A DNA stretch of 64,000 nucleotides from Clostridiales bacterium (GTDB lineage: Bacteria > Bacillota > Clostridia > Christensenellales > Pumilibacteraceae): the NCBI GenBank assembly GCA_022508505.1, contig JAFLVC010000003.1, positions 62,001-126,000 of the forward strand, read 5' to 3'. Within the stretch, counting starts at the first letter, position 1. Every line of letters starts with the position of its first letter. Under the pieces are notes generated by a model. That model was not told the DNA's origin, searched no databases, and saw only the letters and a list, made by a program, of their open reading frames with translations. The position numbers and the translations under genes are program-made. Positions 1-12,500 of the stretch are shown piece after piece.

Positions 1-1
1 C

Positions 2-3000
2 GCAATATTGATGTCTATCATATTCGGCGTACTCGTTGTGGGCACCGAAATCGCAAACGACAACGCGCCGCAGATATCGGCGTTTCTCGGTCAGGATTTT
101 ATCAACCTCGTCAAAAATGACAGCGACGACGATGAGGATGAGGAGATAGATGCCGACTACTTTACTTCGGAATACGAAAGCGTAGCCGAGGTCAAGCAGG
201 CGGGCGTCGACATGACCGAGCGCGTCATGGCGGAAGGCGCGGTTCTGCTCTACAACAAGGATAACGCACTGCCGCTAAATACCGCAACCGACAAGGTTAG
301 CATGTTTTCGGCATCGTCGGCAAACCCCGTTTGGTCGGGCTCGCGCGAGTCGTACGAAAAGGTGGGGGCGAGCGCAAAGGTCGATTTAAAGGCCGGGCTT
401 GAAAACGCAGGGCTCAAAATCAACGACGAGCTCTACAACTGGTACAAGTCGTCGGGCTACGGAAGAAAGCGCGCAGGCGCCAACTCCGGCATCTACGAGG
501 TGTGGAACATAAACGACGCGCCGTGGTCTGCGATTGGAAGCGCAAAGACCAAGGCGGGCTATAATACGGCGATGTTTGTCGTTTCGCGCATAGCCGGCGA
601 GGGCTTCGATACGAGAATGCGCGATCTCGGCGAGGGTAACAACAGCGAAAATAAAAAGACTGACGAAACAAACGGCAACTATCTACTTCTTTCCCGCGAC
701 GAAAAGGATGTTTTCAAGCACATTAAGGAAGAAAAAGAAAAGGGCACGTTTGACAAGTTTATCGTGCTTTTGAACACGACAAACCAGGTCGCAATCGACT
801 TTATCGACGAGTACGATGTCGACGCCGTGCTGTACAGCGGCTCTATCGGATCGGCGGGCGCAAATGCCATAGGCAAGATTTTAACGGGCGAGGTCAATCC
901 GTCGGGCAAACTTTCGGATACCTTCTGGAAAAACCACTACCTCAATCCCGTTCTTACAAATTGGGGACAGATGTCTTACGACAGCGGCAAGGCTATGCTT
1001 TACCAGTACGTCGGGTTTACTTATGACAACAGCGGCAAGTACGATGACGGCTACGTCGTCTATCAGGAAGGCATCTACTCGGGCTACCGCTACACCGAAA
1101 CGCGTTACGAGGACGTCGTAATGGGCACGAAAAATGCGGGCGACTTCAATTACAGCGACGCGGTCGCATTCCCGTTCGGCTACGGAATAAGCTATACCGA
1201 GTTCGAGTACTCCGGCATGAAGGTGGCGTACGACGGCGGGACCGACAGCTACGTCGTGTCCGTCGACGTCAAAAACGCAGGGCAGAGGGCGGGCAAGAAC
1301 GCCGTTCAGCTTTTCCTGCAAAAGCCGTACACCGCTTACGATATCGAAAACGGTGTCGAAAAGGCGGCGGTCGAGTTTGTCGCGTTCGACAAGACGGATA
1401 TACTCGAGCCGGGCGCGAGCGAAACCGTAACAATGACGGTCGCTCGCCGCGAGCTCGCATCCTACGACAGCTACGGAAAGCGCACCTACATTCTCGAGCA
1501 GGGCGATTACTACCTCACGGTCGCTTCCGACGCGCACGCCGCAATCAACAACATTCTCGCAAAGAAGGGCTACAGCGGCACCGACGCCGAGGGCGACAAG
1601 GCGCTCGTGCATCAGATCACAGATGTCAAGGAGAGTGAGCTTTTGAAGTACGCGGTGTCCGAAACAGGCAAGGCGATTGTCAACCAATTCGACAATGTCG
1701 ACCTCAAGCTGTACTCGGGCGCAGGAGCCAACAAGGATGCGTTCGAATACATTACGCGCAGCGACTGGGCAGGCACGGTCAAGTACGCGTTTGACCTTCA
1801 AACCTTCCGCTTCCTAAACAACTATGTCAAGCTGACCAAGACGTCACAGATAGCCGCAGACAGCGCCAACACCGCGCCCAAGGGTGACAACGGTCAGTAC
1901 CCCACTTACGGCTCCAAGGCGACGGCGTGGCAGCTTATCGACATGCGCGTCGACGAAAACGGCGAACCGCTCCCTTACGACCACCCGCGCTGGGAGGAGC
2001 TGTTGGATCAGCTCACCTTTGACGACATGGCTCAGCTCATAGAGTACGGCTTTTCGCAGACGCGCTCGCTCCCTGCGATTTCCAATCCCGGCACATACGA
2101 CTACGACAGCGACCTCGGCGTCATCACTTCGTACAGTGCGAGTAGGACCGGTCTTGCGACCAAGACCAACGATCCCGGCAAAGGCGACAAGCCCGCGCTC
2201 TATCTCGACAACGGCGTAGTCGCCGCGACGCGCAACGCCGAGCTTTGCTACGAGTACGGCGTTCAGTGGGGCGAGGACTGCCTGTGGGCGGGCTACCAAG
2301 GCCTTTACGGCACGGGTGCAAACATTCACCGCAGCCCGTACCTCGGCAGAACGTACGGCTACTTCTCCGAGGATCCCGTCCTCACCGGCCGCTGTGTAGC
2401 GCAGATGAATATCGGCATGGAAAGCAAGGGCGCGTATATGCTGTTGAAGCACTGCGTGCTCAACGAGCAGGAGTGCAACCGCTGCGGCGGCGCGAGCTGG
2501 GCTAACGAGCAGACCATTCGCGAAATATACCTCAAGGCGTTTGGCGTGGCGATACAAGAGGGCGGCGTTCAGGGCGTCATGACCTCGCTCAACCGCCTCG
2601 GCGCGGTGCCCGCACCTCACCACCCGTTCATCAACGAGATACTCCGCGGCGAGTTCGGAATGCGCGGATACTGCGTTACCGACAGCTACATGGGCTACAT
2701 GAACATCGGCAGCTGCGTGCTCGCCGGCAACGACCTTCCGCTCGCGCAGGACAACACGATAAGGAACTACAAGTCCGGCTACAGCAAGGTTGCTTGGGCG
2801 ATGCGCGATACCGTGCACAACATTCTCTATTCGGTCGTACACAGCAGCGCTATGAACGGATTTACTTCAAACGTACGCGTAATAGTGTTCGATCCCGAAT
2901 GGAAGTATATGCTCGATGTGGCGACACCGATAATAACATCTATAACTTGGGTGTGTATCGCGCTCTTCGTCGCTATGGAAGTGTGGAGCTATTTCGGAAA

Positions 3001-3124
3001 CGGAAAGCGCAAGAACAAACGGGGCGATGGCGACGATGACGACGAATCGGACGAAGAATCGCCGCATATATCTCCCGACGAAGAAGTGCCGATAGAGAAT
3101 ACTCCGTCGACGGAAGCGGGGTAA
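2..3124 (+). CDS. Membrane-anchored GH3-family glycosidase with swapped domain order (5' end cut by window)
   Basis: The frame is open to the window edge. The first visible residues are hydrophobic, so the true start, part of an N-terminal membrane segment, lies just upstream. The domain order is the reverse of most GH3 enzymes. A GH3 C-terminal-type domain comes first (about residues 65-380, with the AEGAVLLYNKDNALPL stretch), followed by a fibronectin-III-like domain (about 405-520). The TIM-barrel GH3 N-terminal domain comes last (about 655-915). The nucleophile motif is GMRGYCVTDSY, with Asp near residue 892. A membrane helix at about 974-997 leads into a basic then acidic cytoplasmic tail (GKRKNKRGDGDDDDE). 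The product is probably an exported, doubly anchored beta-glycosidase; the substrate cannot be told. The protein encoded at 9514 is a paralogue. Reversed-order GH3 enzymes are known in rumen and gut Clostridia, but the two-ended anchoring is unusual. Confidence 0.85.
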   Translation, partial: AILMSIIFGVLVVGTEIANDNAPQISAFLGQDFINLVKNDSDDDEDEEIDADYFTSEYESVAEVKQAGVDMTERVMAEGAVLLYNKDNALPLNTATDKVSMFSASSANPVWSGSRESYEKVGASAKVDLKAGLENAGLKINDELYNWYKSSGYGRKRAGANSGIYEVWNINDAPWSAIGSAKTKAGYNTAMFVVSRIAGEGFDTRMRDLGEGNNSENKKTDETNGNYLLLSRDEKDVFKHIKEEKEKGTFDKFIVLLNTTNQVAIDFIDEYDVDAVLYSGSIGSAGANAIGKILTGEVNPSGKLSDTFWKNHYLNPVLTNWGQMSYDSGKAMLYQYVGFTYDNSGKYDDGYVVYQEGIYSGYRYTETRYEDVVMGTKNAGDFNYSDAVAFPFGYGISYTEFEYSGMKVAYDGGTDSYVVSVDVKNAGQRAGKNAVQLFLQKPYTAYDIENGVEKAAVEFVAFDKTDILEPGASETVTMTVARRELASYDSYGKRTYILEQGDYYLTVASDAHAAINNILAKKGYSGTDAEGDKALVHQITDVKESELLKYAVSETGKAIVNQFDNVDLKLYSGAGANKDAFEYITRSDWAGTVKYAFDLQTFRFLNNYVKLTKTSQIAADSANTAPKGDNGQYPTYGSKATAWQLIDMRVDENGEPLPYDHPRWEELLDQLTFDDMAQLIEYGFSQTRSLPAISNPGTYDYDSDLGVITSYSASRTGLATKTNDPGKGDKPALYLDNGVVAATRNAELCYEYGVQWGEDCLWAGYQGLYGTGANIHRSPYLGRTYGYFSEDPVLTGRCVAQMNIGMESKGAYMLLKHCVLNEQECNRCGGASWANEQTIREIYLKAFGVAIQEGGVQGVMTSLNRLGAVPAPHHPFINEILRGEFGMRGYCVTDSYMGYMNIGSCVLAGNDLPLAQDNTIRNYKSGYSKVAWAMRDTVHNILYSVVHSSAMNGFTSNVRVIVFDPEWKYMLDVATPIITSITWVCIALFVAMEVWSYFGNGKRKNKRGDGDDDDESDEESPHISPDEEVPIENTPSTEAG

Positions 3125-3139
3125 AGATCAAATAAAAAA

Positions 3140-3175
3140 ACGGGACTGTCCGATTGCGGCAGTTCCGTTTTTGTT
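3140..3175. terminator. Bidirectional rho-independent terminator
   Basis: The arms ACGGGACTG (3140-3148) and CAGTTCCGT (3160-3168) form a hairpin. It has A-rich sequence before it and a T-run after it. It lies between the converging GH3 gene (plus) and the small membrane protein gene (minus) and can serve both. Confidence 0.75.
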
Positions 3176-3186
3176 TGATTTTTGTT

Positions 3187-3471
3187 TTACATCGCGGCGA
3201 GCCAAATGATTATTGAAATGATTGAAAGCACGACGCCGCCGATATTGATGAAAAACGCTATAAAGCACAACCTGTCGCGGCGAAAGAAAAACGCCAGCGC
3301 CGCCGACATTCCCGTCATAACCGCGCCAACGATTGCAAACGGCACGGCGACGGCGATAATCCCGGCGGATCCCGTCTTTGCGCCGACGGCGACCGCAGTA
3401 AGCCCAACAGCGGCAACGCTCACGCCGAGCACTGCGAATATTATAGATAGTATCGGTATTATTTTGCTCAT
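3187..3471 (-). CDS. Small hydrophobic membrane protein, unknown function
   Basis: This 94-residue frame encodes an almost wholly hydrophobic protein with about three membrane helices: residues 2-28, 36-62 and 68-92. A short basic loop (RRDRL) separates the last two. I do not recognise a family. The minus-strand reading is preferred over the overlapping plus-strand frame because it gives a coherent membrane protein with positively charged loops and ends beside a terminator. The ribosome-binding site is weak: only a GAGAT stretch is seen before the ATG. It seems to be transcribed alone. The function is unknown and the call rests on composition only. Confidence 0.5.
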   Translation of the reverse strand: MSKIIPILSIIFAVLGVSVAAVGLTAVAVGAKTGSAGIIAVAVPFAIVGAVMTGMSAALAFFFRRDRLCFIAFFINIGGVVLSIISIIIWLAAM

Positions 3472-3583
3472 TTTGCAGTATATCTCATTTTATGCGTATA
3501 TTATATATTAGCCAAGTGGTTTTGTCGAGTGTTTTTCGGAAATTAGATAAGTCGAATATGGGCGTGATAGCGGTGCGGAAAAG

Positions 3584-3613
3584 TTGACAACCGCGCGAGG
3601 AAGGGTGTATAAT
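3584..3613 (+). promoter_or_regulatory. Sigma-70-type promoter for the zinc-ribbon gene
   Basis: TTGACA at 3584-3589 and TATAAT at 3608-3613 are 18 bases apart. A TG just before the -10 box suggests an extended -10. It lies about 50 bases before the start codon of the gene at 3665. Confidence 0.8.
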
Positions 3614-3664
3614 GAAAAAAACGGAATTCGAGCGGCGGCGTAATGCCGATAGGAGTGTAGCGAA

Positions 3665-4120
3665 ATGATTTGCCCGCAGTGCGGCTACGACATTGGGAAT
3701 AGAAGTAAGTGCCTTCGGTGCGGCTATGAGGTCAAAACGCTCGTAACGGTGGACGAAACGAAGCAGAAAAAAGAGGACGGGCCGGAAACAAAGATCATCG
3801 ACCCCGACAAAGTTTATCTCTCAAACGGCACCGACGATTACGACGATATGTTTCAAGACCCGTTTTCCATGCTGTTCGGGAGCATATTCGACCCGATAAG
3901 CGATCTTCTCGGCGGGCTGTTCGGGTTTAACGTCGGGCGCACGTCGCGCACGCGTAGGGTACAGCGTCCCGAGCCCGAGCCGGAGCCCGAAAAAAAGCGC
4001 AAAAAGCAGGGCAAGATTGTCGAGGTTACCGACGTCGAAATAGAGGACGCAAACGGCAACAAGATACGCCCCAACAAAAAGAACAAAAAATCGGACGATA
4101 AGTCCAAGGACGATAAATAA
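3665..4120 (+). CDS. Zinc-ribbon protein with low-complexity charged tail, unknown function
   Basis: The 151-residue product starts with a rubredoxin-like zinc ribbon: CPQC near residue 3 and CLRC near residue 16. A short acidic linker follows, then a Gly/Leu/Phe-rich stretch at about residues 65-95 (DPFSMLFGSIFDPISDLLGG). The tail alternates Glu-Pro repeats with lysine clusters. AGGAG at 3651-3655 is well placed before the ATG, and a strong promoter lies upstream. The gene is monocistronic between that promoter and the terminator at 4135. No enzymatic motif is visible. The ribbon suggests nucleic-acid or protein binding, but that is only inference. Confidence 0.75.
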   Translation: MICPQCGYDIGNRSKCLRCGYEVKTLVTVDETKQKKEDGPETKIIDPDKVYLSNGTDDYDDMFQDPFSMLFGSIFDPISDLLGGLFGFNVGRTSRTRRVQRPEPEPEPEKKRKKQGKIVEVTDVEIEDANGNKIRPNKKNKKSDDKSKDDK

Positions 4121-4134
4121 AATTTCTAAGGCAC

Positions 4135-4172
4135 AAAAAAGGCTATCCTTAACGGATAGCCGATTTTTGTTT
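4135..4172. terminator. Bidirectional terminator between zinc-ribbon gene and nifJ
   Basis: GGCTATCC (4141-4148) pairs with GGATAGCC (4154-4161) around the loop TTAAC. A-runs lie on the left and a T-rich run on the right, so it can stop both the plus-strand zinc-ribbon transcript and the minus-strand nifJ transcript. Confidence 0.85.
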
Positions 4173-4176
4173 TACA

Positions 4177-4215
4177 TTGTCATCCTGAGCTGAGCGCGCA
4201 GCTCGCAGTCGAAGG
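4177..4215. repeat. Short dispersed repeat-like element (CATCCTGAGC...CAGTCGAAGGA)
   Basis: Just after nifJ, the stretch containing CATCCTGAGC, GAGCGCGCAGCTC and CAGTCGAAGGA resembles a short intergenic element often seen in gut bacterial genomes (reverse strand: TTCCTTCGACTGCG...CAGGATGACA). It contains an inverted repeat, GAGCTGAGCGCGCAGCTC. Only one clear copy is in this window, so its repeat status rests on my memory of the motif. Confidence 0.4.
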
Positions 4216-4220
4216 AACTA

Positions 4221-7760
<3,540 letters not shown>

Positions 7761-7826
7761 AAATTACCTCCAAAGTAAGTATTAACGTATTTTATGTCCG
7801 TGCGCAATACGGCACGCAACCTTTAT

Positions 7827-7855
7827 ATTATATAATGCCCGACAATCAAAGTCAA
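7827..7855 (-). promoter_or_regulatory. nifJ promoter
   Basis: On the minus strand, TTGACT (7850-7855) and TATAAT (7827-7832) are 17 bases apart, about 65 bases before the nifJ start. The -35 box overlaps the last codons of the upstream GH128-like gene, whose transcript may therefore read through into nifJ. Confidence 0.75.
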
Positions 7856-9144
7856 GTAATAGTCAGGCTAAAAGTATAAGAAAGCGACTGTTTGCGCCCC
7901 GATTTTCCGCCGTCGGTGACGGTGACCGTTACGCCGAACGTACCCGTAATCGTCGGCGTTCCGCTTATGACGCCGTCGCCCGAAAGCTTGAGTCCGCCGG
8001 GAAGCCCCGTCGCCGTAAAGCTGTACCGCCCTTCGCCGCCTCGGACGGAAAGCGTGTGCGAGTATTTACTGCCTTTCTTTGCGGCGGGCAGGGGAGAAAG
8101 ATCGAGCTCCATGGCGACCGCCGAGCTTATGCCCTTGTACGTCGTGCCCACTTCGGAAAGGTAGTCGTCGTTGTCGTAAAGCGTGGTGTACGGCGCTTCC
8201 CACGGCCTGTCGTTACTCGGGTTGTCGTCGGTGTACTCGTCGTACAGTCCCGCGAAGTTGTCGACGAACCAGGAATACCTCTCGACAAAGCCGAGCTGTT
8301 CGAGCATGATACAAGCCTGCCGCATATAGTTTTGCGCGTTCTTTACCGTGCAGCCGGCGTTGACCTTGCCCTTTTCGCCCGGCTTTTTTTGCTGCGCGTC
8401 GCGCGCCTCTATGTCGACGGCGGCAAACTCGGTGAGCCATATCGGGCGCTTGTACTTGTTCCACAGCGTCGTCATCACGGCTTTGAGCTCGCCGACGGCG
8501 GTCGACTTGTAAAAGGACTGATACAGGTGAATGGCGATAAAGTCGACGCGCCGCCCTTGTGCGTCCGCCTTTGCCATAAACTCGTCAAGCCACGGGTGCC
8601 CTTTTTCGGAGCTGTAAGAGCTGACGGCGGGGCTCGAAAGCGGCATGCCGAGCGCTTCGAGCGTAGGCCAGTAGGAGAGCGCTTGATCGACCGTCATGTA
8701 CGCCTGATCGGGAAGGTCGGGCTCGTTGAATGTGAGAAGGTGAGTGTAAAGGCCGTCGTCGTATTTTTGCTTTATGTCGGCGAGCGTCGCAGAACTGCTT
8801 GCCTGACTGCGTCCCCATACCATGGGAACGAACTCTATGCTCTCGTCGACGTAAGGGTTGTTTGGCGCCGCGCCCCAATTGTAGTACCAGCCGACGTTGA
8901 GGTCATTTATGCGCTCGGCAGACTCAAGCAGGGTAGTGCTCGAATTTGCGCTCGGGTTTTGATCGCTCCCCGTGTTGTAGCGGGAAACCGAAACGCCCTT
9001 TTTGACGACCGAAACCTCGGCGTCGACGTGTGCGGCGTACTTCGCGCCGCCTTTGTCCGTCGTATCCCCTCCGTCGCACGCCGCGGGAAGAACGGCGCAC
9101 ATAAGCGCCGCCGATATTGCTATTATCTTGCCGAATGCCTTCAT
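7852..9144 (-). CDS. Lipoprotein with GH128-like glycosyl hydrolase catalytic core and C-terminal Ig-like domain
   Basis: The 430-residue product begins with a lipoprotein signal peptide (lipobox LPAAC, Cys23), so it should be tethered to the outer face of the membrane. Residues 75-300 resemble the glycosyl hydrolase catalytic core family (GH128, beta-1,3-glucan acting). They include VGWYYNWG, the strand motif LLTFNEPD with candidate acid/base Glu141, and IWLTEFA with candidate nucleophile Glu239. The last about 85 residues form a putative Ig domain (YSFTATGLPGGLKLSGDG). The RBS GAGGGAGA is close to the ATG. It has its own promoter and is divergent from the swapped GH3 operon at 9514, which suggests shared work on surface or dietary glucans. 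The family call is from motifs, and the substrate is inferred. Confidence 0.8.
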   Translation of the reverse strand: MKAFGKIIAISAALMCAVLPAACDGGDTTDKGGAKYAAHVDAEVSVVKKGVSVSRYNTGSDQNPSANSSTTLLESAERINDLNVGWYYNWGAAPNNPYVDESIEFVPMVWGRSQASSSATLADIKQKYDDGLYTHLLTFNEPDLPDQAYMTVDQALSYWPTLEALGMPLSSPAVSSYSSEKGHPWLDEFMAKADAQGRRVDFIAIHLYQSFYKSTAVGELKAVMTTLWNKYKRPIWLTEFAAVDIEARDAQQKKPGEKGKVNAGCTVKNAQNYMRQACIMLEQLGFVERYSWFVDNFAGLYDEYTDDNPSNDRPWEAPYTTLYDNDDYLSEVGTTYKGISSAVAMELDLSPLPAAKKGSKYSHTLSVRGGEGRYSFTATGLPGGLKLSGDGVISGTPTITGTFGVTVTVTDGGKSGRKQSLSYTFSLTIT

Positions 9145-9187
9145 GCTTCTCCCTCATTTCATAGTTATTAGCCGTTCTTTTGCTCGT

Positions 9188-9216
9188 ATTCTACCACAAC
9201 GTCGTGCGAAAATCAA
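9188..9216 (-). promoter_or_regulatory. Promoter of the GH128-like lipoprotein gene
   Basis: On the minus strand, TTGATT (9211-9216) and TAGAAT (9188-9193) are 17 bases apart. Transcription would start about 37 bases before the start codon. Confidence 0.65.
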
Positions 9217-9422
9217 GCACGGTTTAATATTATTTTATACATAGTTTTCGGCGCTATAAAGAATATGCGGTGCAATAATACGCAAAATACGAATATGTAC
9301 GGCGATTTCGTCGAAAAATAAGCGCAAAATCGGAGCCGCTCGCTCGTTTTTGACTGTTTTTGCGCGTTTAACAATAAATAAAAGAAAACAAAGTTATAAA
9401 ATAATCAAAAATCCTTAGCGTA

Positions 9423-9452
9423 TTTACAACAAACGGTGTAAAGTGTTAAAAT
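9423..9452 (+). promoter_or_regulatory. Candidate promoter of the swapped-GH3 surface operon
   Basis: TTTACA (9423-9428) and TAAAAT (9447-9452) are 18 bases apart and lie about 60 bases before the start at 9514. The 369-base gap 9145-9513 holds this promoter and the divergent one at 9188. The AT-rich middle (9220-9420) shows no gene. Confidence 0.5.
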
Positions 9453-9513
9453 ACGCATACCGATATCTGTATAGGTACGTCTATGCGGGTTGAAAAAGTA
9501 ATAGGGAGTCGTG

Positions 9514-12500
9514 ATGAAAATCATTTCGAGAGTTTTCGGAGGTATAGCGGCGCTTTTCGCATTTATTTGTGCAGTCCTTATCGGAGTGTATAACATCGCG
9601 TCGTCCGCCGAATACAGGGGCATGGTTGACAGCATGCTCGGCGGTGCGGCGGCAAATGCGGGCACGGCGGAGGCGTACGCTTATACGAGCGAGTACGATT
9701 CGCTCATGGACATGCTGACCGAGCGCGTCCGAATAGCCGAGCAGATTGCAGAGGAAGGCTGCGTTCTTTTGAAGAACGACGGCGCGCTTCCGCTCAAAAA
9801 ATCGGGAAGTAACGTGACCGTCATAGGCAACCGTCCTTATACCTATAAGAGCAACGGTCAGCTTCGCGATACGCGGCTCACGTTTTACGGCGGCATAACG
9901 GGAAGCGTAATCTACGAGCAGAAGGTTACGATAAACGACGGGAAGGGCGGCAAAAAGACGATCAACTCTCCTGTCACGCTTGAAAAGGCGTTTGCCGACG
10001 AGGGCATCAACGTAAATCCTTTGATGCGCAATTTCTATTCCAACAAGGACTTTTCGCCTTTGCCGCAGGGCTCCGAGGCGGCGGACGCCGCGGGCGGCGC
10101 GTACTCAATCAACGAGCCGTCGGTCACTTTGAGCGACACGGGCGTAGACAGGAGCGAGTATTCGAAGTACCGCGACGCGTGCTTTGTCGTAATCGGCAGA
10201 ACGAGCGGCGAGGGCAGGGACTATCTGCCCGGAAAGAGCGGCGTCACGGCGGGGAGCTCGCAAAAGAGCGCAATCGGGCTCAGCGACGAGGAAAGAAACC
10301 TCATTGCGGTTGCGGACGCTGTGTCGCACGGCAACGTAATAGTGCTCATCAACAGTGCGGTCGCCATGGAAATAGACGAGCTCAAAAACGACGAGCGCGT
10401 CAATTCGATTCTGTGGATAGGGCTTCCCGGCTCGTACGGAATGAACGGCGTCGCGCGCGTCATAACGGGCAAGGCTTCGCCGTCAGGACACCTTTCGGAC
10501 ACCTATGCGGTTTCGGCTTCTCTCGCGCCTGCCGCGCGCAATTTCGGCGACGGCGATCCCGACGGGCAGTCCAAGTTCTCTTGGGCGGACGGCAACTACA
10601 CGGCGGCCAACAACGGCCACTACGTCGTCATGGCGGAGGGCATTTACACAGGCTACTACTATTACGAAACGCGGTACAACGACAGCGTTCTCGACGCTGT
10701 GGCGAGCGGGCGGCAGTCGTCCAACGCGTCGTCGGCGATAGGCTCGTCGGACGGCGTGGCATGGAGGTACGAAAACGAAGTCGCGTACTCGTTCGGTTAC
10801 GGGCTGTCGTACACCACATTCGAGCAGAAGATTGTCGAAAACTCCTTTACCTACAACGAGGACGACAACACCGTCTCTTTGCGGGTGGAGGTGCGTAACA
10901 CGGGAAGTGTTGCCGGAAAGGACGTCGTTCAGCTGTACGTGCAGGTGCCGTATACCGCTTACGACGCTCGGAACGGCGTCGAAAAGAGCGCCATTCAGCT
11001 GATAACCTTTGAAAAAACACCGCTGTTGCAGCCGGGCGCGGCGAGGACCTTGACGCTCACCGCCGACATTAAGTACTTTGCGACGTACGACAAGACGTGG
11101 CGACACGACGGGGTTACGGGCGGCTATATCATCGAGGACGGCGATTACTACTTCGCAATCGGAAACGGCGCGCACGAGGCGCTCAACAACGTGCTTGCGG
11201 CGGGGCTGGGCGTATTCGAAAAGGATCTTTATTTAGAGGACGGCAGCGAGATAAATTACGACGGCGTGTACAAGTGGGACATCGACAAGCAAAAGACGGT
11301 TGTCGACGTAATCGACGCGTTCAACTTTGACGACAGCGGCGTGGACGGCACCTACTTTGCTCGGTCGGAGTCGGGCGTAACCGTTCAAAACCAAATGACG
11401 GACGCCGACTACAACTACTTCAATCCCGGTACGGTGACGTATCTGTCGCGCAGCGACTGGGCGGGAACGTATCCCAAATCGTACACTAAGCTTGCTACAA
11501 CCTCGTCCATGGATAAATTTTTACGCAGCAACGCGAGCGTGTGCGACTTCAGCCAGAGCGGCATGGTTTACGCAAACGTAATGTTCGGCGTCGACCACAC
11601 CGAGGAAGAGGACGAAAACACGGGCGAGCCGCTCGAAAACACCGACATTGCGTCGTACAAGGGCAAGCCGTACGACGACGAGAGCTGGGACTATTTGCTT
11701 CAGCAGATAACCTTTGACGAGGCGTGGCAGTTCGCGCCCCTCGGCGGCACCAACTGCGAGGCGTTCCGCTCTGTAAACGCGCCCGTCGTGTGGCAGATAG
11801 ACGGTCCCAACGGCAACGTTAACCGCGGCTACGGCGTGCTTGCGCCGACAGAGGGCACTATGGCGGTAAAAGCGGACGACCCCAACGCGGGCTACAAAAG
11901 CGCCGATATGCCGTGCGAGCCCATGGTGGGCGCGACGTTCAACAGGGATCTCGTGGAAGAGCAGGGCGACATCTACGGCGAGGACACGCTGTGGAGCCGC
12001 AACCCCATAATGTGGGCGCCCGGAATGAACCTTCACCGCACGGCGTTCAACTCGCGCAACCATGAGTACTACAGCGAAGATCCCATGCTGACAAACATTC
12101 TCGGCACGGCGTTCGTTCGCGGCGGCGTGAGAAAGGGCGCAATCCTTTCGGCAAAGCACTTCGCGTTCAACACGCAAGAGTCGTACCGCGAGGGCTTGTG
12201 TCAGTTCTTCGACGAGCAGGCGGGCAGGGAAATGGAGCTTCGCGCATTCCAAGGGCTCTGCGAGGACGTAAACGCGTATATAGAGTGGTCCAACAACACG
12301 CTCAATGCGCTGGGGCTTATGTCCACATTCTCGCGCGTCGGCGTTTGCGGCGCCAACGGCCATACAGGCATGATGAAAAACATTCTGCGCGGCGAGTGGG
12401 GCTTTAAGGGGCTCATCTCTACCGACATGGTGTCGCGCGTAGGCTTTTTCAACCCTCAAGACTGCGTCATGAACAACGTCACGTTCATGGCGACGTCGAG

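Noticed and set aside
3182..3511. Plus-strand frame overlapping the small membrane protein
   Set aside because: Ala/Thr/Pro-rich product with no ribosome site; the minus-strand reading gives a coherent three-helix protein.
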